Notes under the pieces: model-generated
Told to the model about the DNA's origin: nothing
What the model saw: only the letters and a program-made list of their open reading frames with translations
Databases searched by the model: none
Translations under genes and position numbers: made by a program
Shown here: piece after piece, positions 25,730-36,408 of the stretch
Layout of the letters: each line of letters opens with the position of its first letter
How positions within the stretch are numbered: the stretch's first letter is position 1
Origin: Candidatus Omnitrophota bacterium
GTDB lineage: Bacteria > Omnitrophota > Gorgyraeia > Gygaellales > JAQTUX01
Length of the DNA: 64,000 nt
Assembly (NCBI GenBank): GCA_028707125.1
Contig: JAQTUX010000001.1
Span: forward strand, 186,001 to 250,000
Reading direction: 5' to 3'

Positions 25730-27826
25730 ATGTTTGACGCGTTGATTTTGGCGCCGGTCGGTTCGATCCTGGCATTGGGATTCGCCTTTTATCTGGCGTT
25801 GTCCATACTTAAAAAAGACGAAGGCAATGAAAAGATGCGCTCAATAGCGCAGGAGGTAAGGGAAGGCGCGTTTGCCTACCTCAGGCAGCAGTATAAAGGC
25901 GTGGGGCTGTTCTTTGCCGTGGTATTCGTAGTCCTTTTAATAATGGCGATGAATAACTACCTGGTTATATTCGTGCCCTTTGCCTTTATTACAGGAGGGT
26001 TTTTCTCCGGCCTTGCCGGGCTTATCGGTATGAACATAGCCACCCGTTCCAGCGCCCGCACCGCGAGCGGAGCGATGAAGAGTTTGAACTCCGGGCTGCG
26101 CGTGGCATTTTCCGCGGGAGCGGTAATGGGCCTGACAGTCGTCGGCTTGGGCCTGCTTGATCTCAGTGTCTGGTATTATTTTCTTGATTGGTATTATTCC
26201 TCGCATCCTACTCCCTTAGGGCTGGATAAAATAGGAGCCATTACTTCCACGATGCTTTGTTTCGGCATGGGCGCCAGCAGCCAGGCGTTATTTGCCAGGG
26301 TGGGCGGAGGTATTTTTACCAAGGCCGCCGATGTAGGCGCCGACCTCGTAGGTAAAGTTGAGGCGGGCATCCCCGAAGACGACCCGCGCAATCCGGCGGT
26401 TATAGCCGACAATGTGGGAGACAATGTGGGAGACGTTGCCGGTATGGGCGCCGATCTGTATGAATCCTATGTCGGCTCTATCGTGGCCAGCTCCGTGCTG
26501 GGCGTGGCCGCGGGATACGGGGTCAAAGGCGTTACCGTGCCCATGGTTATGGCGGCGGTAGGCGTTGTCGCTTCCATATTCGGCACATTCTTTGTGAAAA
26601 GCGGCGAAGAGGCCAACCAGGGGGTGCTGCTTAAGGCGTTAAGAAAAGGCGTATTTGCCAGCGCCATTTTAGTGGCCATACTCTCATTTTTTATCGTCAA
26701 ATTCTCTTTAGGCATGCAATACATCGGGGTTTATTACGCGGTGCTGGCGGGATTGATCGCCGGCATTATCATAGGGCTGTCCACGGAATTTTTTACCTCA
26801 AGCCGTTATTCTCCCACTCGCATGATCTCCAATGCCGCGCAAACAGGGCCGGCAACGGTTATCATTGAGGGCCTGGCGGTAGGTATGTTTTCTACAGCCG
26901 TCCCCGTGATAGTAGTGGGCGCGGCGGTACTGGCCAGTTACTTTTTAGCCGGCGGCGCGTCTAATTTCAATGCCGGCCTCTACGGCGTAGGTATTGCCGC
27001 GGTAGGCATGCTTTCCACTCTGGGCATCACGCTGGCAACAGATGCCTACGGCCCGGTTGCAGATAATGCCGGCGGCAACGCCCAAATGGCAGGGCTTGAG
27101 CCCGAAGTAAGAAAAAGGACGGATGCCTTGGATTCCCTGGGAAATACAACCGCGGCAACAGGCAAGGGTTTCGCCATCGGCTCTGCCGCGTTAACGGCGC
27201 TGGCATTGATCGTGGCCTACAAAGAACAGATCGCTATGTACGGCAAGGAGATAACCTCTTCTTTGATGGATCCCGCTGTATTGGTGGGCGTATTCATAGG
27301 AGGTATGCTCCCTTTTGTTTTTTCCGCTATGCTGATGCGCGCCGTGGGCAGGGCCGCGGGCAAAATCGTTATAGAGGTCAGGAGGCAGTTCAAAGAGATC
27401 CCCGGGTTGATGGAAGGCACTGCCAAGCCGGACTGCGCTTCTTGCGTACGCATCACTACTTTAGCCGCCCAGAAAGAAATGATAATACCGTCGTTACTGG
27501 CGATACTTTCTCCCATTGTAACTGGTTTTCTTATCGGCGTTGAGGCGGAAGTGGGGTTGCTGGTGGGCGCGCTGGTATCCGGTTTCGTCTTAGCGGTAAT
27601 GATGGCAAATTCAGGCGGCGCCTGGGACAACGCCAAGAAATATATAGAAGAAGGATTCCTGGGCGGTAAGGGAAGCCAGGCGCACAAGGCCGGCGTTGTC
27701 GGCGATACCGTGGGGGACCCGTTTAAGGATACCGCCGGGCCCGCCTTGAATATATTGATAAAGCTTATGTCCATGGTCTCCATAGTGTTCGCCGGCTTTA
27801 TTGTGCGGCAGGCGCTGATAAAATAA
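25730..27826 (+). CDS. hppA: Membrane pyrophosphatase, K+-dependent, probably Na+-pumping
   Basis: This 698-residue protein has about 16 membrane helices and the conserved PPi-binding blocks DVGADLVGKVE (from 201) and DNVGDNVGD (227-235). Ala475 and Gly478 in GNTTAATGKG are the K+-dependent pair (K+-independent enzymes have Lys at the first position). GMGADLYESYVGS places a Glu at 245, the position linked to Na+ transport in the Thermotoga enzyme. It uses pyrophosphate energy to pump cations across the inner membrane. It has a good AAGGAG ribosome site and follows the kinase gene by 19 nt. Confidence 0.92.
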   Translation: MFDALILAPVGSILALGFAFYLALSILKKDEGNEKMRSIAQEVREGAFAYLRQQYKGVGLFFAVVFVVLLIMAMNNYLVIFVPFAFITGGFFSGLAGLIGMNIATRSSARTASGAMKSLNSGLRVAFSAGAVMGLTVVGLGLLDLSVWYYFLDWYYSSHPTPLGLDKIGAITSTMLCFGMGASSQALFARVGGGIFTKAADVGADLVGKVEAGIPEDDPRNPAVIADNVGDNVGDVAGMGADLYESYVGSIVASSVLGVAAGYGVKGVTVPMVMAAVGVVASIFGTFFVKSGEEANQGVLLKALRKGVFASAILVAILSFFIVKFSLGMQYIGVYYAVLAGLIAGIIIGLSTEFFTSSRYSPTRMISNAAQTGPATVIIEGLAVGMFSTAVPVIVVGAAVLASYFLAGGASNFNAGLYGVGIAAVGMLSTLGITLATDAYGPVADNAGGNAQMAGLEPEVRKRTDALDSLGNTTAATGKGFAIGSAALTALALIVAYKEQIAMYGKEITSSLMDPAVLVGVFIGGMLPFVFSAMLMRAVGRAAGKIVIEVRRQFKEIPGLMEGTAKPDCASCVRITTLAAQKEMIIPSLLAILSPIVTGFLIGVEAEVGLLVGALVSGFVLAVMMANSGGAWDNAKKYIEEGFLGGKGSQAHKAGVVGDTVGDPFKDTAGPALNILIKLMSMVSIVFAGFIVRQALIK

Positions 27827-27850
27827 AACAAAGACCGGGACTTATCTGCG

Positions 27851-27893
27851 CGCACCCCTGGGGCGCAACGGCTTCTTACGCTCCCGGGGTGTG
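27851..27893 (+). other. Structured leader before feoB
   Basis: CGCACCCC (27851-27858) can pair with GGGGTGTG (27886-27893) with one G-U pair, enclosing a 27-nt loop. There is no T-run; it could be a hppA 3' end or a feoB leader structure. It matches no riboswitch known to me. Confidence 0.35.
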
Positions 27894-27911
27894 TCCATCT
27901 TGAGGTAGGGC

Positions 27912-29873
27912 ATGGATAAAGACAGGATAGATTTTTCGCATAAAGGCGCGATCGCCCTTGTCGGCAATCCCAATGTCGGCAAGTCGGTTATTTTTAATCT
28001 TTTTACCGGCGAATACGTGACCGTGTCCAATTATCCGGGGACGACCGTGGAGGTGGCGCGGGGTATTTTCAGGTTTGACAGATCTTACTCCGTCCTTGAC
28101 ACCCCGGGCACAAACAGCCTTATTCCCTCATCGGAGGACGAGAGGGTAACGCGCGATATACTGTACAAGGAGAACGTAAAGGCGGTTGTGCAGATAATTG
28201 ACGCCAAGAACCTTAAGCGCTCGCTGTTTTTAACCCTGCAGCTGATCGAGTCCGGGCTGCCGCTTGTCCTCGCCTTAAATATGATGGATGAAGCGGAAGA
28301 AAGAAGGGTCAAGATAGATGCAAAGGGCCTTTCGCTGATATTGGGCGTTGATGTCATACCCACGATTGCCATTGAAAAAACAGGCATAAATAACTTGATC
28401 CACGCTGTGCCGAAGGCCAGGGTTTCTTCACATGAAGTCGGATACCCCGAGTTTATAGAACAGGCAATAGAGAGGATATCGCGGCTGATTCCTCAAGGCG
28501 GGGTTTCAAAACGGCTTACCGGCATTATGCTTTTAAGCAGGGATGCCGCGTTCTTGCGTGATATCTTAGGCGGCGTAGATGCTGAAAATATCCGGCAGAT
28601 CGAACAAGAGGCCGCGGCCCTGGAGAGCCGCTTATCAGGCAGGATGAGCCGGGTTATTGACCACAGCAAGTTTGCCCATATAGACGCGATTATCAGGAAG
28701 GTCGTTAAAGAGGAGATTTTGAAGTCAAAATTATTTCTGGAACGGCTGGGGAACTGGATGGTTTCGCCTTTGTGGGGCGGGATTTTTGCCTTGTTCATAT
28801 TGTTTTTACTTTATAAGTTCGTAGGTGAATTCAGCGCGGGAACAGCGGTTGATTTTTTGGAAGAAAAGGCCTTCGGAGAATATTTTAACCCCTGGATAAC
28901 GGCTGTATTGGGCAGGTTCATCCCATACGCGTTTGTAAGAGATATGTTCATAGGCGAATACGGCGTTATAACCATGGCGTTGACTTATTCTCTGGCGATA
29001 ATCCTTCCCATTGTCTCCGCGTTTTTTCTTGCCTTCGGCATATTGGAGGACACAGGGTACCTGCCGCGGCTGTCTGTGGTTATGGATAAGGTGTTCAGGC
29101 GGCTTGGACTGCACGGAAAGGCGGTCCTGCCTATGGTGCTGGGGCTCGGTTGCGGCACAATGGCAGTGCTTACCACCAGGATCCTTGAGACAAAAAAGGA
29201 ACGGCTTATCGCCACCGTGCTTCTGGCCCTGGCCATTCCCTGCTCAGCGCAGTTAGGCGTAATACTGGGTATGCTCGCGGCTGTTTCAAGGGGCGCGATG
29301 CTTATCTGGGTGGCAGTGATCGCGTTTATTCTTCTGGTGATCGGCTTCGTCATGGATAAGGCCATCCCGGGCAAGCGTTCGGATTTCATTATGGAACTGC
29401 CGCCTCTGCGCCTGCCCAAAATCAGCAATATTTTGACAAAATTGCTGGCTAGATTACAATGGTATCTTAAGGAGGCGGTCCCTCTGTTTATGATCGGGAC
29501 ATTGATGTTGTTTATATTTGATAAGCTGGGAGTGCTTGTCAGAATAGAGGGCTTTTTTTCTCCGGTTGTTCAGGGTTTCCTCGGGCTGCCTGCTAAGGCG
29601 ACCGAGTCCTTTATAATAGGTTTTCTAAGGCGCGATTACGGCGCTGCCGGGCTCTATGCCCTGCAGAAGGACGGCGCCCTGACCAACCTTCAGATTCTGG
29701 TAAGCATAATCGTGATCACATTGTTTGTGCCCTGCATCGCGCAGTTTTTCGTGGCAGTAAAAGAAAGGGGGCTGAAGGCGGGATTGGCCATATTCTTCTT
29801 CGTGATGCTTGTCGCCGTATTGACAGGAGGGGCGGTGAATTTTATTATTAGTTATTTAGGGGTGAGGATATGA
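27912..29873 (+). CDS. feoB: Ferrous iron transporter FeoB
   Basis: This 653-residue protein has an N-terminal G domain with G1 GNPNVGKS (residues 17-24), G3 DTPGTN, and G4 NMMD; a helical GDI region; and a C-terminal membrane domain with the paired gate helices (FGILEDTGYLPR and a second similar block later). It takes up Fe2+ at the inner membrane. Length is slightly shorter than the E. coli protein (773). A regulator gene overlaps its stop by 4 nt, and a FeoA-like domain is found in that regulator rather than as a separate gene. Confidence 0.93.
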   Translation: MDKDRIDFSHKGAIALVGNPNVGKSVIFNLFTGEYVTVSNYPGTTVEVARGIFRFDRSYSVLDTPGTNSLIPSSEDERVTRDILYKENVKAVVQIIDAKNLKRSLFLTLQLIESGLPLVLALNMMDEAEERRVKIDAKGLSLILGVDVIPTIAIEKTGINNLIHAVPKARVSSHEVGYPEFIEQAIERISRLIPQGGVSKRLTGIMLLSRDAAFLRDILGGVDAENIRQIEQEAAALESRLSGRMSRVIDHSKFAHIDAIIRKVVKEEILKSKLFLERLGNWMVSPLWGGIFALFILFLLYKFVGEFSAGTAVDFLEEKAFGEYFNPWITAVLGRFIPYAFVRDMFIGEYGVITMALTYSLAIILPIVSAFFLAFGILEDTGYLPRLSVVMDKVFRRLGLHGKAVLPMVLGLGCGTMAVLTTRILETKKERLIATVLLALAIPCSAQLGVILGMLAAVSRGAMLIWVAVIAFILLVIGFVMDKAIPGKRSDFIMELPPLRLPKISNILTKLLARLQWYLKEAVPLFMIGTLMLFIFDKLGVLVRIEGFFSPVVQGFLGLPAKATESFIIGFLRRDYGAAGLYALQKDGALTNLQILVSIIVITLFVPCIAQFFVAVKERGLKAGLAIFFFVMLVAVLTGGAVNFIISYLGVRI

Positions 29874-30520
29874 TCGATCAGAAAAAGACAGATGAGATAC
29901 TTGAGCAGGTATGGATGTTCAGGGAGAGGGGGCAGAACAGCGTACAGCAGCTTATCAGCTGCAAGGAAGAGAATATAAGCGACGCCCACCTCAGGCAGAT
30001 GCAGGAGAAGGGGCTGCTTGAGATAAAGGATCAGGCGCTGGGCCTCACCCGTAAAGGCGAGGAGCGCGCCAGAATGATCATCAGGGGCCACCGCCTTACC
30101 GAGCGCTTATTTACCGATGTGCTGGAATTGGGCTCCGCGCTGATAGAACCGATCGCCTGCAAGTTTGAGCACATTATCAGTTCCGAGATAGGCGATGCCA
30201 TATGCACTTTGCTTGGGCATCCAAAGGAGTGCCCTCACGGCTGCCCCATACCGCCGGGAAAATGCTGCGAGCTTGCCCATAAGCAAGTCAGCAGGATCAT
30301 TTTTCCGCTTTCAGAACTTACCTTCGGCAGCAAGGCAAAAGTGGCCTATGTGGTGAGCAAGCACCATCATAGATTGGACAAGCTTTCCAGTATGGGCGTT
30401 GTTCCCGGAGTAGAAATAGTTTTACACCAGCGGCTTCCTGTGCCGATCATACAGGTGGGCCACACGCAGATAGCGATCGAAGAGGATATTTTGAAGGATA
30501 TTTTTGTGAGGAGGTCATGA
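29870..30520 (+). CDS. DtxR/MntR-type regulator with FeoA-like domain
   Basis: This 216-residue protein has a winged helix at 1-70, then the metal-binding dimerisation helices (GHRLTERLFTDVLEL, SALIEPIACKFEH, GHPKECPHGCPIP), and a C-terminal SH3-like FeoA domain (LSSMGVVPGVEIVLHQRLP) at about 160-216. Such regulators repress iron or manganese uptake genes when metal is present. Its 4-nt overlap with feoB suggests autoregulation of the pair. It may also supply the FeoA function in cis; that is inference. Confidence 0.88.
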   Translation: MIDQKKTDEILEQVWMFRERGQNSVQQLISCKEENISDAHLRQMQEKGLLEIKDQALGLTRKGEERARMIIRGHRLTERLFTDVLELGSALIEPIACKFEHIISSEIGDAICTLLGHPKECPHGCPIPPGKCCELAHKQVSRIIFPLSELTFGSKAKVAYVVSKHHHRLDKLSSMGVVPGVEIVLHQRLPVPIIQVGHTQIAIEEDILKDIFVRRS

Positions 30521-31524
30521 AGGCGGTATCGCTGATCAGCGGCGGGCTGGATTCCACCCTTGCCACAAAGTTGATCATAGAGCAGGGCATCGAGGTCTTC
30601 GCCTTGAATACCCGCACTCCGTTCTGCACCTGCGATAAAAAACAGCCCAAAGGCGCCGGATGCAGGCACGAGGCAGCGCATGTTGCCGAAAAGTTGGGCA
30701 TTACTTTGAAGATCGTTAACGTCTCTCCCCAGATGTTGGAGATCATTAAGCATCCAAAGCACGGCTTCGGCTCCAATATGAACCCCTGCATTGACTGCCG
30801 TATATTATCGTTTAAGAAGGCGAAGGAGTATATGCGGGAGATCGGCGCTTCCTTTATCATTACAGGGGAAGTTTTAGGCCAGAGGCCGATGTCCCAGCGC
30901 AGGCAGATGATGGATCTGATCGAGAAAGAGGCGGGGCTTGAGGGTTTAGTTTTAAGGCCGCTTTCGGCAAAACTATTTGAACCGACAATACCGGAGACAA
31001 ACGGCTGGGTGGACAGAGAAAAACTGTTAGCCATAAGCGGCCGCTCCAGAAAGGAACAGATGGCGCTGGCAGCGGGGCTGGGCATCAATGATTATCCCTG
31101 CTCCGCGGGCGGCTGCCTTTTGACTGACAAGGGTTTCTCGCAGAGGATCAAGGATCTCCTGGCGCACGATGAGTTGACCTTGGACAATGTGGAACTGCTT
31201 AAGGCGGGCAGGCATTTACGCCTTGACGATAAGGCAAAGATAGTCGTGGGCCGCGATGAAAGGGAGAATTCCCTGCTGGAGGCCATTAAGAAAGAAGGTG
31301 ATCTTATCTTCCGGCCTTCAGAAGACCTGGCAGGGCCGACCGTATTAGTCAGAGGGGTGTTGAGGCCTGAAAAGATAGAGTTTGTCTGTGGTGTCCTGGC
31401 TTCTTATTGTGATCTGGACGGGCTCAAGGAGGCAGACATAGAAGTTGTTTTTCCTTCCGGCATAAAGCAGGACAGGAAAGCCCCTCCTTTAAGCAGGGTA
31501 GAATTTCAGCAGTACATAATTTAA
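30517..31524 (+). CDS. PP-loop ATPase of the ThiI/MnmA thiolation type
   Basis: This 335-residue protein has an ATP-pyrophosphatase PP-loop SGGLDSTLA at about 8-16. Conserved Cys lie in FCTC (about 42-44), NPCIDCR (about 91-94) and SAGGC. The C-terminal third has a separate domain (GPTVLVRG...) like the NFACT-R-type tail seen in such proteins. Relatives thiolate tRNA by adenylating a base and receiving persulfide sulfur. It overlaps the regulator gene by 4 nt and precedes the Rrf2-led sulfur operon. Confidence 0.72.
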   Translation: MKAVSLISGGLDSTLATKLIIEQGIEVFALNTRTPFCTCDKKQPKGAGCRHEAAHVAEKLGITLKIVNVSPQMLEIIKHPKHGFGSNMNPCIDCRILSFKKAKEYMREIGASFIITGEVLGQRPMSQRRQMMDLIEKEAGLEGLVLRPLSAKLFEPTIPETNGWVDREKLLAISGRSRKEQMALAAGLGINDYPCSAGGCLLTDKGFSQRIKDLLAHDELTLDNVELLKAGRHLRLDDKAKIVVGRDERENSLLEAIKKEGDLIFRPSEDLAGPTVLVRGVLRPEKIEFVCGVLASYCDLDGLKEADIEVVFPSGIKQDRKAPPLSRVEFQQYII

Positions 31525-31531
31525 TTTGAAC

Positions 31532-31559
31532 TTGACATTTTTTTATTTTGTGTTATACT
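31532..31559 (+). promoter_or_regulatory. Promoter of the Rrf2-met operon
   Basis: TTGACA (31532-31537), a 16-nt spacer of A/T-rich sequence and TATACT (31554-31559), 28 nt before ATG 31588. The Rrf2 regulator downstream may bind here. Confidence 0.65.
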
Positions 31560-31587
31560 CTACTATGTTAATAGGGATTATAGAATT

Positions 31588-33362
<1,775 letters not shown>

Positions 33363-33374
33363 AGGAGAGAGAGC

Positions 33375-34301
33375 ATGGCTCGTATCTTTGAAGATATCAC
33401 CAGGACAGTAGGCAATACGCCGCTCGTGAGATTGAAATCTATCGCTAATGGCTGTGTTGCCGATATCGTCGCTAAACTGGAATTTTTCAATCCCCTGTCC
33501 AGCGTGAAGGACCGCATAGGCGTTGCCATGGTCGAAGACGCGGAAAAACGAGGCCTGCTTAAAAAGGGCTCAGTTATAGTGGAGCCCACCAGCGGCAATA
33601 CAGGCGTCGCCCTTGCCTTTGTTGCCGCGGCAAAAGGATATAAGCTTATATTGACCATGCCGGATACGATGAGCATAGAGCGCAGGCAGCTGCTGAAGAT
33701 CTTTGGCGCCGAACTTGTGCTTACCGACGGGACGCTGGGAATGAAGGGGGCCGTGGAAAAGGCGGAAGAGCTCACGAGGAATATCCCCGGCGCGTTTATG
33801 CCTCAACAATTTGAGAATCCCGCGAATCCGGAGATACATCGTAAGGCCACGGCTGAGGAGATATGGAAGGACACCGACGGAAAAGCGGATATCCTGGTTT
33901 CGGGCGTAGGCACGGGCGGCACGATCACAGGCATCGCGGAAGCGATAAAAAAGCGCAAGGGCTCTTTTAAGGCGATAGCGGTTGAGCCGAAGGATTCGCC
34001 CGTGCTTTCAGGGGGTAAGCCCGGCGCGCATAAGATCCAGGGCATCGGCGCGGGGTTCCTGCCGCAGGTCCTTAACATGGATACGATTGACGAGGTGATC
34101 AAGGTTTCAAATGAGGACGCGGGGGTCTTTGCCAGGCGGCTGGCGAAAGAAGAAGGCATACTGGCAGGTATTTCAGCCGGGGCAGCGGTCTGTGCCGCTG
34201 TTAATATAGGTAAAAGAGAGGAAAATAAGGGAAAGCTCATAGTCGTTATAGTGCCTGATACGGGAGAGCGGTATCTAAGCACCTGGTTGTTTCAGGAATA
34301 A
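33375..34301 (+). CDS. cysK: Cysteine synthase
   Basis: This 308-residue fold-type II PLP enzyme carries the PLP lysine in [11 protein letters not shown] (residues about 38-48), [10 protein letters not shown] binds substrate, and GTGGTITG holds the cofactor phosphate. It forms cysteine from O-acetylserine and sulfide. It begins 12 nt after metY with AAGGAGAG. Confidence 0.93.
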   Translation: MARIFEDITRTVGNTPLVRLKSIANGCVADIVAKLEFFNPLSSVKDRIGVAMVEDAEKRGLLKKGSVIVEPTSGNTGVALAFVAAAKGYKLILTMPDTMSIERRQLLKIFGAELVLTDGTLGMKGAVEKAEELTRNIPGAFMPQQFENPANPEIHRKATAEEIWKDTDGKADILVSGVGTGGTITGIAEAIKKRKGSFKAIAVEPKDSPVLSGGKPGAHKIQGIGAGFLPQVLNMDTIDEVIKVSNEDAGVFARRLAKEEGILAGISAGAAVCAAVNIGKREENKGKLIVVIVPDTGERYLSTWLFQE

Positions 34302-34324
34302 TATATTAAAGGGGCATAATCATA

Positions 34325-35449
34325 ATGAAGAAAGGATCAGACGTGGGCAGGGTAAAGACCTTATATTTTAATTACGACAAAGAGCTGGTTTTGGAGAGCG
34401 GATTGAAGCTCTGCCCTCTCACTCTGGCGTATGAGACCTACGGCGCGCTTAATCCTGAAAGATCCAACGCCGTTTTGATAGCGCACGCGCTTTCAGGCGA
34501 CGCGCACGCCGCGGGGCTGAGCGAGGGCTCAGAGTCGCCGGGATGGTGGGACGGCATGATCGGCCCGGGCAAGGCATTTGATACCGATAAATATTTCGTC
34601 ATATCCTCCAATATCCTCGGAGGATGCAGGGGCTCAACCGGCCCGTCATCCCTTAACCCCGATACCGGCAAGCCCTACGCCCTGGATTTTCCCATAGTGA
34701 CTGTCGCGGATATAGTTAACGCGCAGAAACTGCTGCTTGATTATCTGGGGATAGAAAAGGTGCTTTGTGTATGCGGCGGTTCTTTCGGAGGCATGCAGGC
34801 GCTTCAGTGGCCGGTGTCTTTCCCCGGCAAGGTGGCATCAGTCATACCGATCGCCACCTGCGTAAAACATTCCGCGCTTCAGATCGCCTTTGATGAAGTG
34901 GGAAGGCAGGCGATCATGGCCGACCCTGACTGGCAGGCCGGCAACTATTACGGCAAGAGCGTTCCGGCAAGGGGGCTTTCCGTTGCCAGGATGGTAGGCC
35001 ATATCACCTATATGAGCGATGTCTCAATGCAGGAGAAATTCGGCAGGCGGCTCAAGGGCAGGACCGAATACGGCTATGAGTTCACTACGGAATTTGAAGT
35101 AGAGGGTTATCTGCGCTACAGGGGGGATGATTTTGTCAAAAGGTTTGACGCCAACTCCTACCTTTACATAACAAAGGCAATGGATTATTTTGACCTTACA
35201 GAGGGCTCCGCCCCCGCTAAAAAATTCAAGGATACACAGGCGCGCTTCCTGGTCATTTCCTTCAGTTCGGACTGGCTTTATCCGAAATATCAATCACAGG
35301 AAATAGTAGGCGCCCTTAAGGCCGCGGGCAGGGATACCACCTTCTGCGAGATAAGGTCTGATTACGGCCATGACGCCTTTCTGCTTGAGTTTGAGGAAGA
35401 GACGCATTTAATAAAACATTTTTTACAGAGGGTGTCAAATGGCAGATAA
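34325..35449 (+). CDS. metX: Homoserine O-acetyltransferase
   Basis: This 374-residue alpha/beta hydrolase-fold enzyme has the nucleophile in GGSFGGMQALQWP (Ser about 155), the acid Asp in SSDWLYPK and the His in YGHDAFL. It transfers an acetyl (or succinyl) group to homoserine, feeding metY. The motif HALSGDAHAAG also fits the family. metW overlaps its end by 11 nt, the usual metX-metW pair. Confidence 0.93.
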   Translation: MKKGSDVGRVKTLYFNYDKELVLESGLKLCPLTLAYETYGALNPERSNAVLIAHALSGDAHAAGLSEGSESPGWWDGMIGPGKAFDTDKYFVISSNILGGCRGSTGPSSLNPDTGKPYALDFPIVTVADIVNAQKLLLDYLGIEKVLCVCGGSFGGMQALQWPVSFPGKVASVIPIATCVKHSALQIAFDEVGRQAIMADPDWQAGNYYGKSVPARGLSVARMVGHITYMSDVSMQEKFGRRLKGRTEYGYEFTTEFEVEGYLRYRGDDFVKRFDANSYLYITKAMDYFDLTEGSAPAKKFKDTQARFLVISFSSDWLYPKYQSQEIVGALKAAGRDTTFCEIRSDYGHDAFLLEFEEETHLIKHFLQRVSNGR

Positions 35450-36029
35450 AGTCCGCGCGGACCACAAGATAATCCTTGGTGTTATTGAGCGGGGCTCCTA
35501 TGTCCTTGACCTGGGCTGCGGCGACGGAGAGCTGCTTTCTTTGCTCCAGGATAAGAAGGGCGTACGGGGCCAGGGCACGGACATCAGGGAGGAGGCGATA
35601 TACGACTGCGTGGCGCGGGGCCTGAGCGTGTTCCACAGCGACATAGAATCCGGCCTGTCCGGCTATCCGGATAAGTCGTTTGATTACGTTATACTCAACC
35701 AGAGCCTGCAGGAAACCAGGAACAGCGAACGGGTGATCTATGAGGCCTTAAGGGTGGGCAAGAAGGTGATAATAGGGTTTCCCAACTTCGCGTATCTGAG
35801 GGCAAGGTGCCAGCTTTTCTTCAAAGGCATCTCTCCTGTCACCGCCTCTCTTCCTTACACCTGGTATAATACTCCCAATGTGCATTTTTTAAGCATAAAG
35901 GACTTTATGAAATTCTGCGGAGCCAGGGACATCAAGATCATAAAGCCGTATTTTCTCTGGCGGGGAAAGAAAATATATCTGCTGCCCAACTTGTTTGCCC
36001 ATATCGGTATATTCGTTCTGGAAAAATAA
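35439..36029 (+). CDS. metW: Methionine biosynthesis protein MetW
   Basis: This 196-residue methyltransferase-fold protein has VLDLGCGDGELL as SAM-type motif I, DYVILNQSLQETR, and FPNFAYLRARCQLFFKG, all typical of MetW. MetW works with MetX in the acylation of homoserine in several bacteria. It is the last gene of the Rrf2-metY-cysK-metX-metW unit. Confidence 0.9.
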   Translation: MADKVRADHKIILGVIERGSYVLDLGCGDGELLSLLQDKKGVRGQGTDIREEAIYDCVARGLSVFHSDIESGLSGYPDKSFDYVILNQSLQETRNSERVIYEALRVGKKVIIGFPNFAYLRARCQLFFKGISPVTASLPYTWYNTPNVHFLSIKDFMKFCGARDIKIIKPYFLWRGKKIYLLPNLFAHIGIFVLEK

Positions 36030-36033
36030 ATAA

Positions 36034-36086
36034 GGACATAAGTTATGGAGCTCTATGCTATAATATGCGACATAACTTATATGTCC
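36034..36086. repeat. Imperfect inverted repeat after metW
   Basis: GGACATAAGTTATG (36034-36047) matches the reverse complement of CATAACTTATATGTCC (36071-36086) except for a two-base bulge. The loop contains a TATAAT (36059-36064) without a good -35. It may be the end of the met unit or an operator; there is no T-run. Confidence 0.5.
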
Positions 36087-36093
36087 GAATTTA

Positions 36094-36138
36094 CCCTTGA
36101 CATTTTACTGTGGCAAACTGATAATAAAATGTCAAGGG
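36094..36138 (+). promoter_or_regulatory. Promoter inside a perfect 14-bp inverted repeat
   Basis: CCCTTGACATTTTA (36094-36107) is the exact reverse complement of TAAAATGTCAAGGG (36125-36138), with a 17-nt loop. The left arm contains the -35 TTGACA (36097-36102); the -10 GATAAT (36120-36125) follows after 17 nt, and the predicted start falls in the right arm. This suggests a repressor or activator site over the nfu promoter. Confidence 0.6.
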
Positions 36139-36169
36139 TCTGCTCATTAAACAAACCGGAGGATGAGAT

Positions 36170-36397
36170 ATGTTAAAAGACAAGGTTGAGAAAAGCCTGG
36201 ATAAAATAAGATCTATGCTTTATGCCGATGGGGGCAATGTAGAGTTAGTGGCCGTAGATGAGAAAGAGGGGGTTGTAAAGGTGCGCCTTACAGGCGCCTG
36301 CGTCGGCTGCCCGATGAGCTCTATGACATTAAAGAACGGGATCGAAAGGGCGCTTAAAGAAGAGATCCCCGAGGTCAAGAGGGTAGAGGCGGTTTAA
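36170..36397 (+). CDS. NifU C-terminal-type Fe-S scaffold protein
   Basis: This 75-residue protein has the single NifU/NfuA domain with the cluster-binding CVGCPMSSMTLKNGIE motif. It carries a 4Fe-4S cluster to target proteins. The ribosome site GGAGGATGAG lies 5 nt before ATG. It is directly behind the palindromic promoter. The cysteine desulfurase 4 kb downstream may supply its sulfur. Confidence 0.9.
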   Translation: MLKDKVEKSLDKIRSMLYADGGNVELVAVDEKEGVVKVRLTGACVGCPMSSMTLKNGIERALKEEIPEVKRVEAV

Positions 36398-36408
36398 TAC
36401 CGGGCAAT

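Noticed and set aside
31525-31587. SAM or other sulfur riboswitch before the met operon
   Set aside because: Only 63 nt separate the genes and they hold a promoter; no aptamer-like structure fits.
36059-36064. TATAAT in the loop of the first palindrome after metW as a promoter
   Set aside because: No -35 box lies at 16-18 nt upstream (the sequence there is ACATAA).
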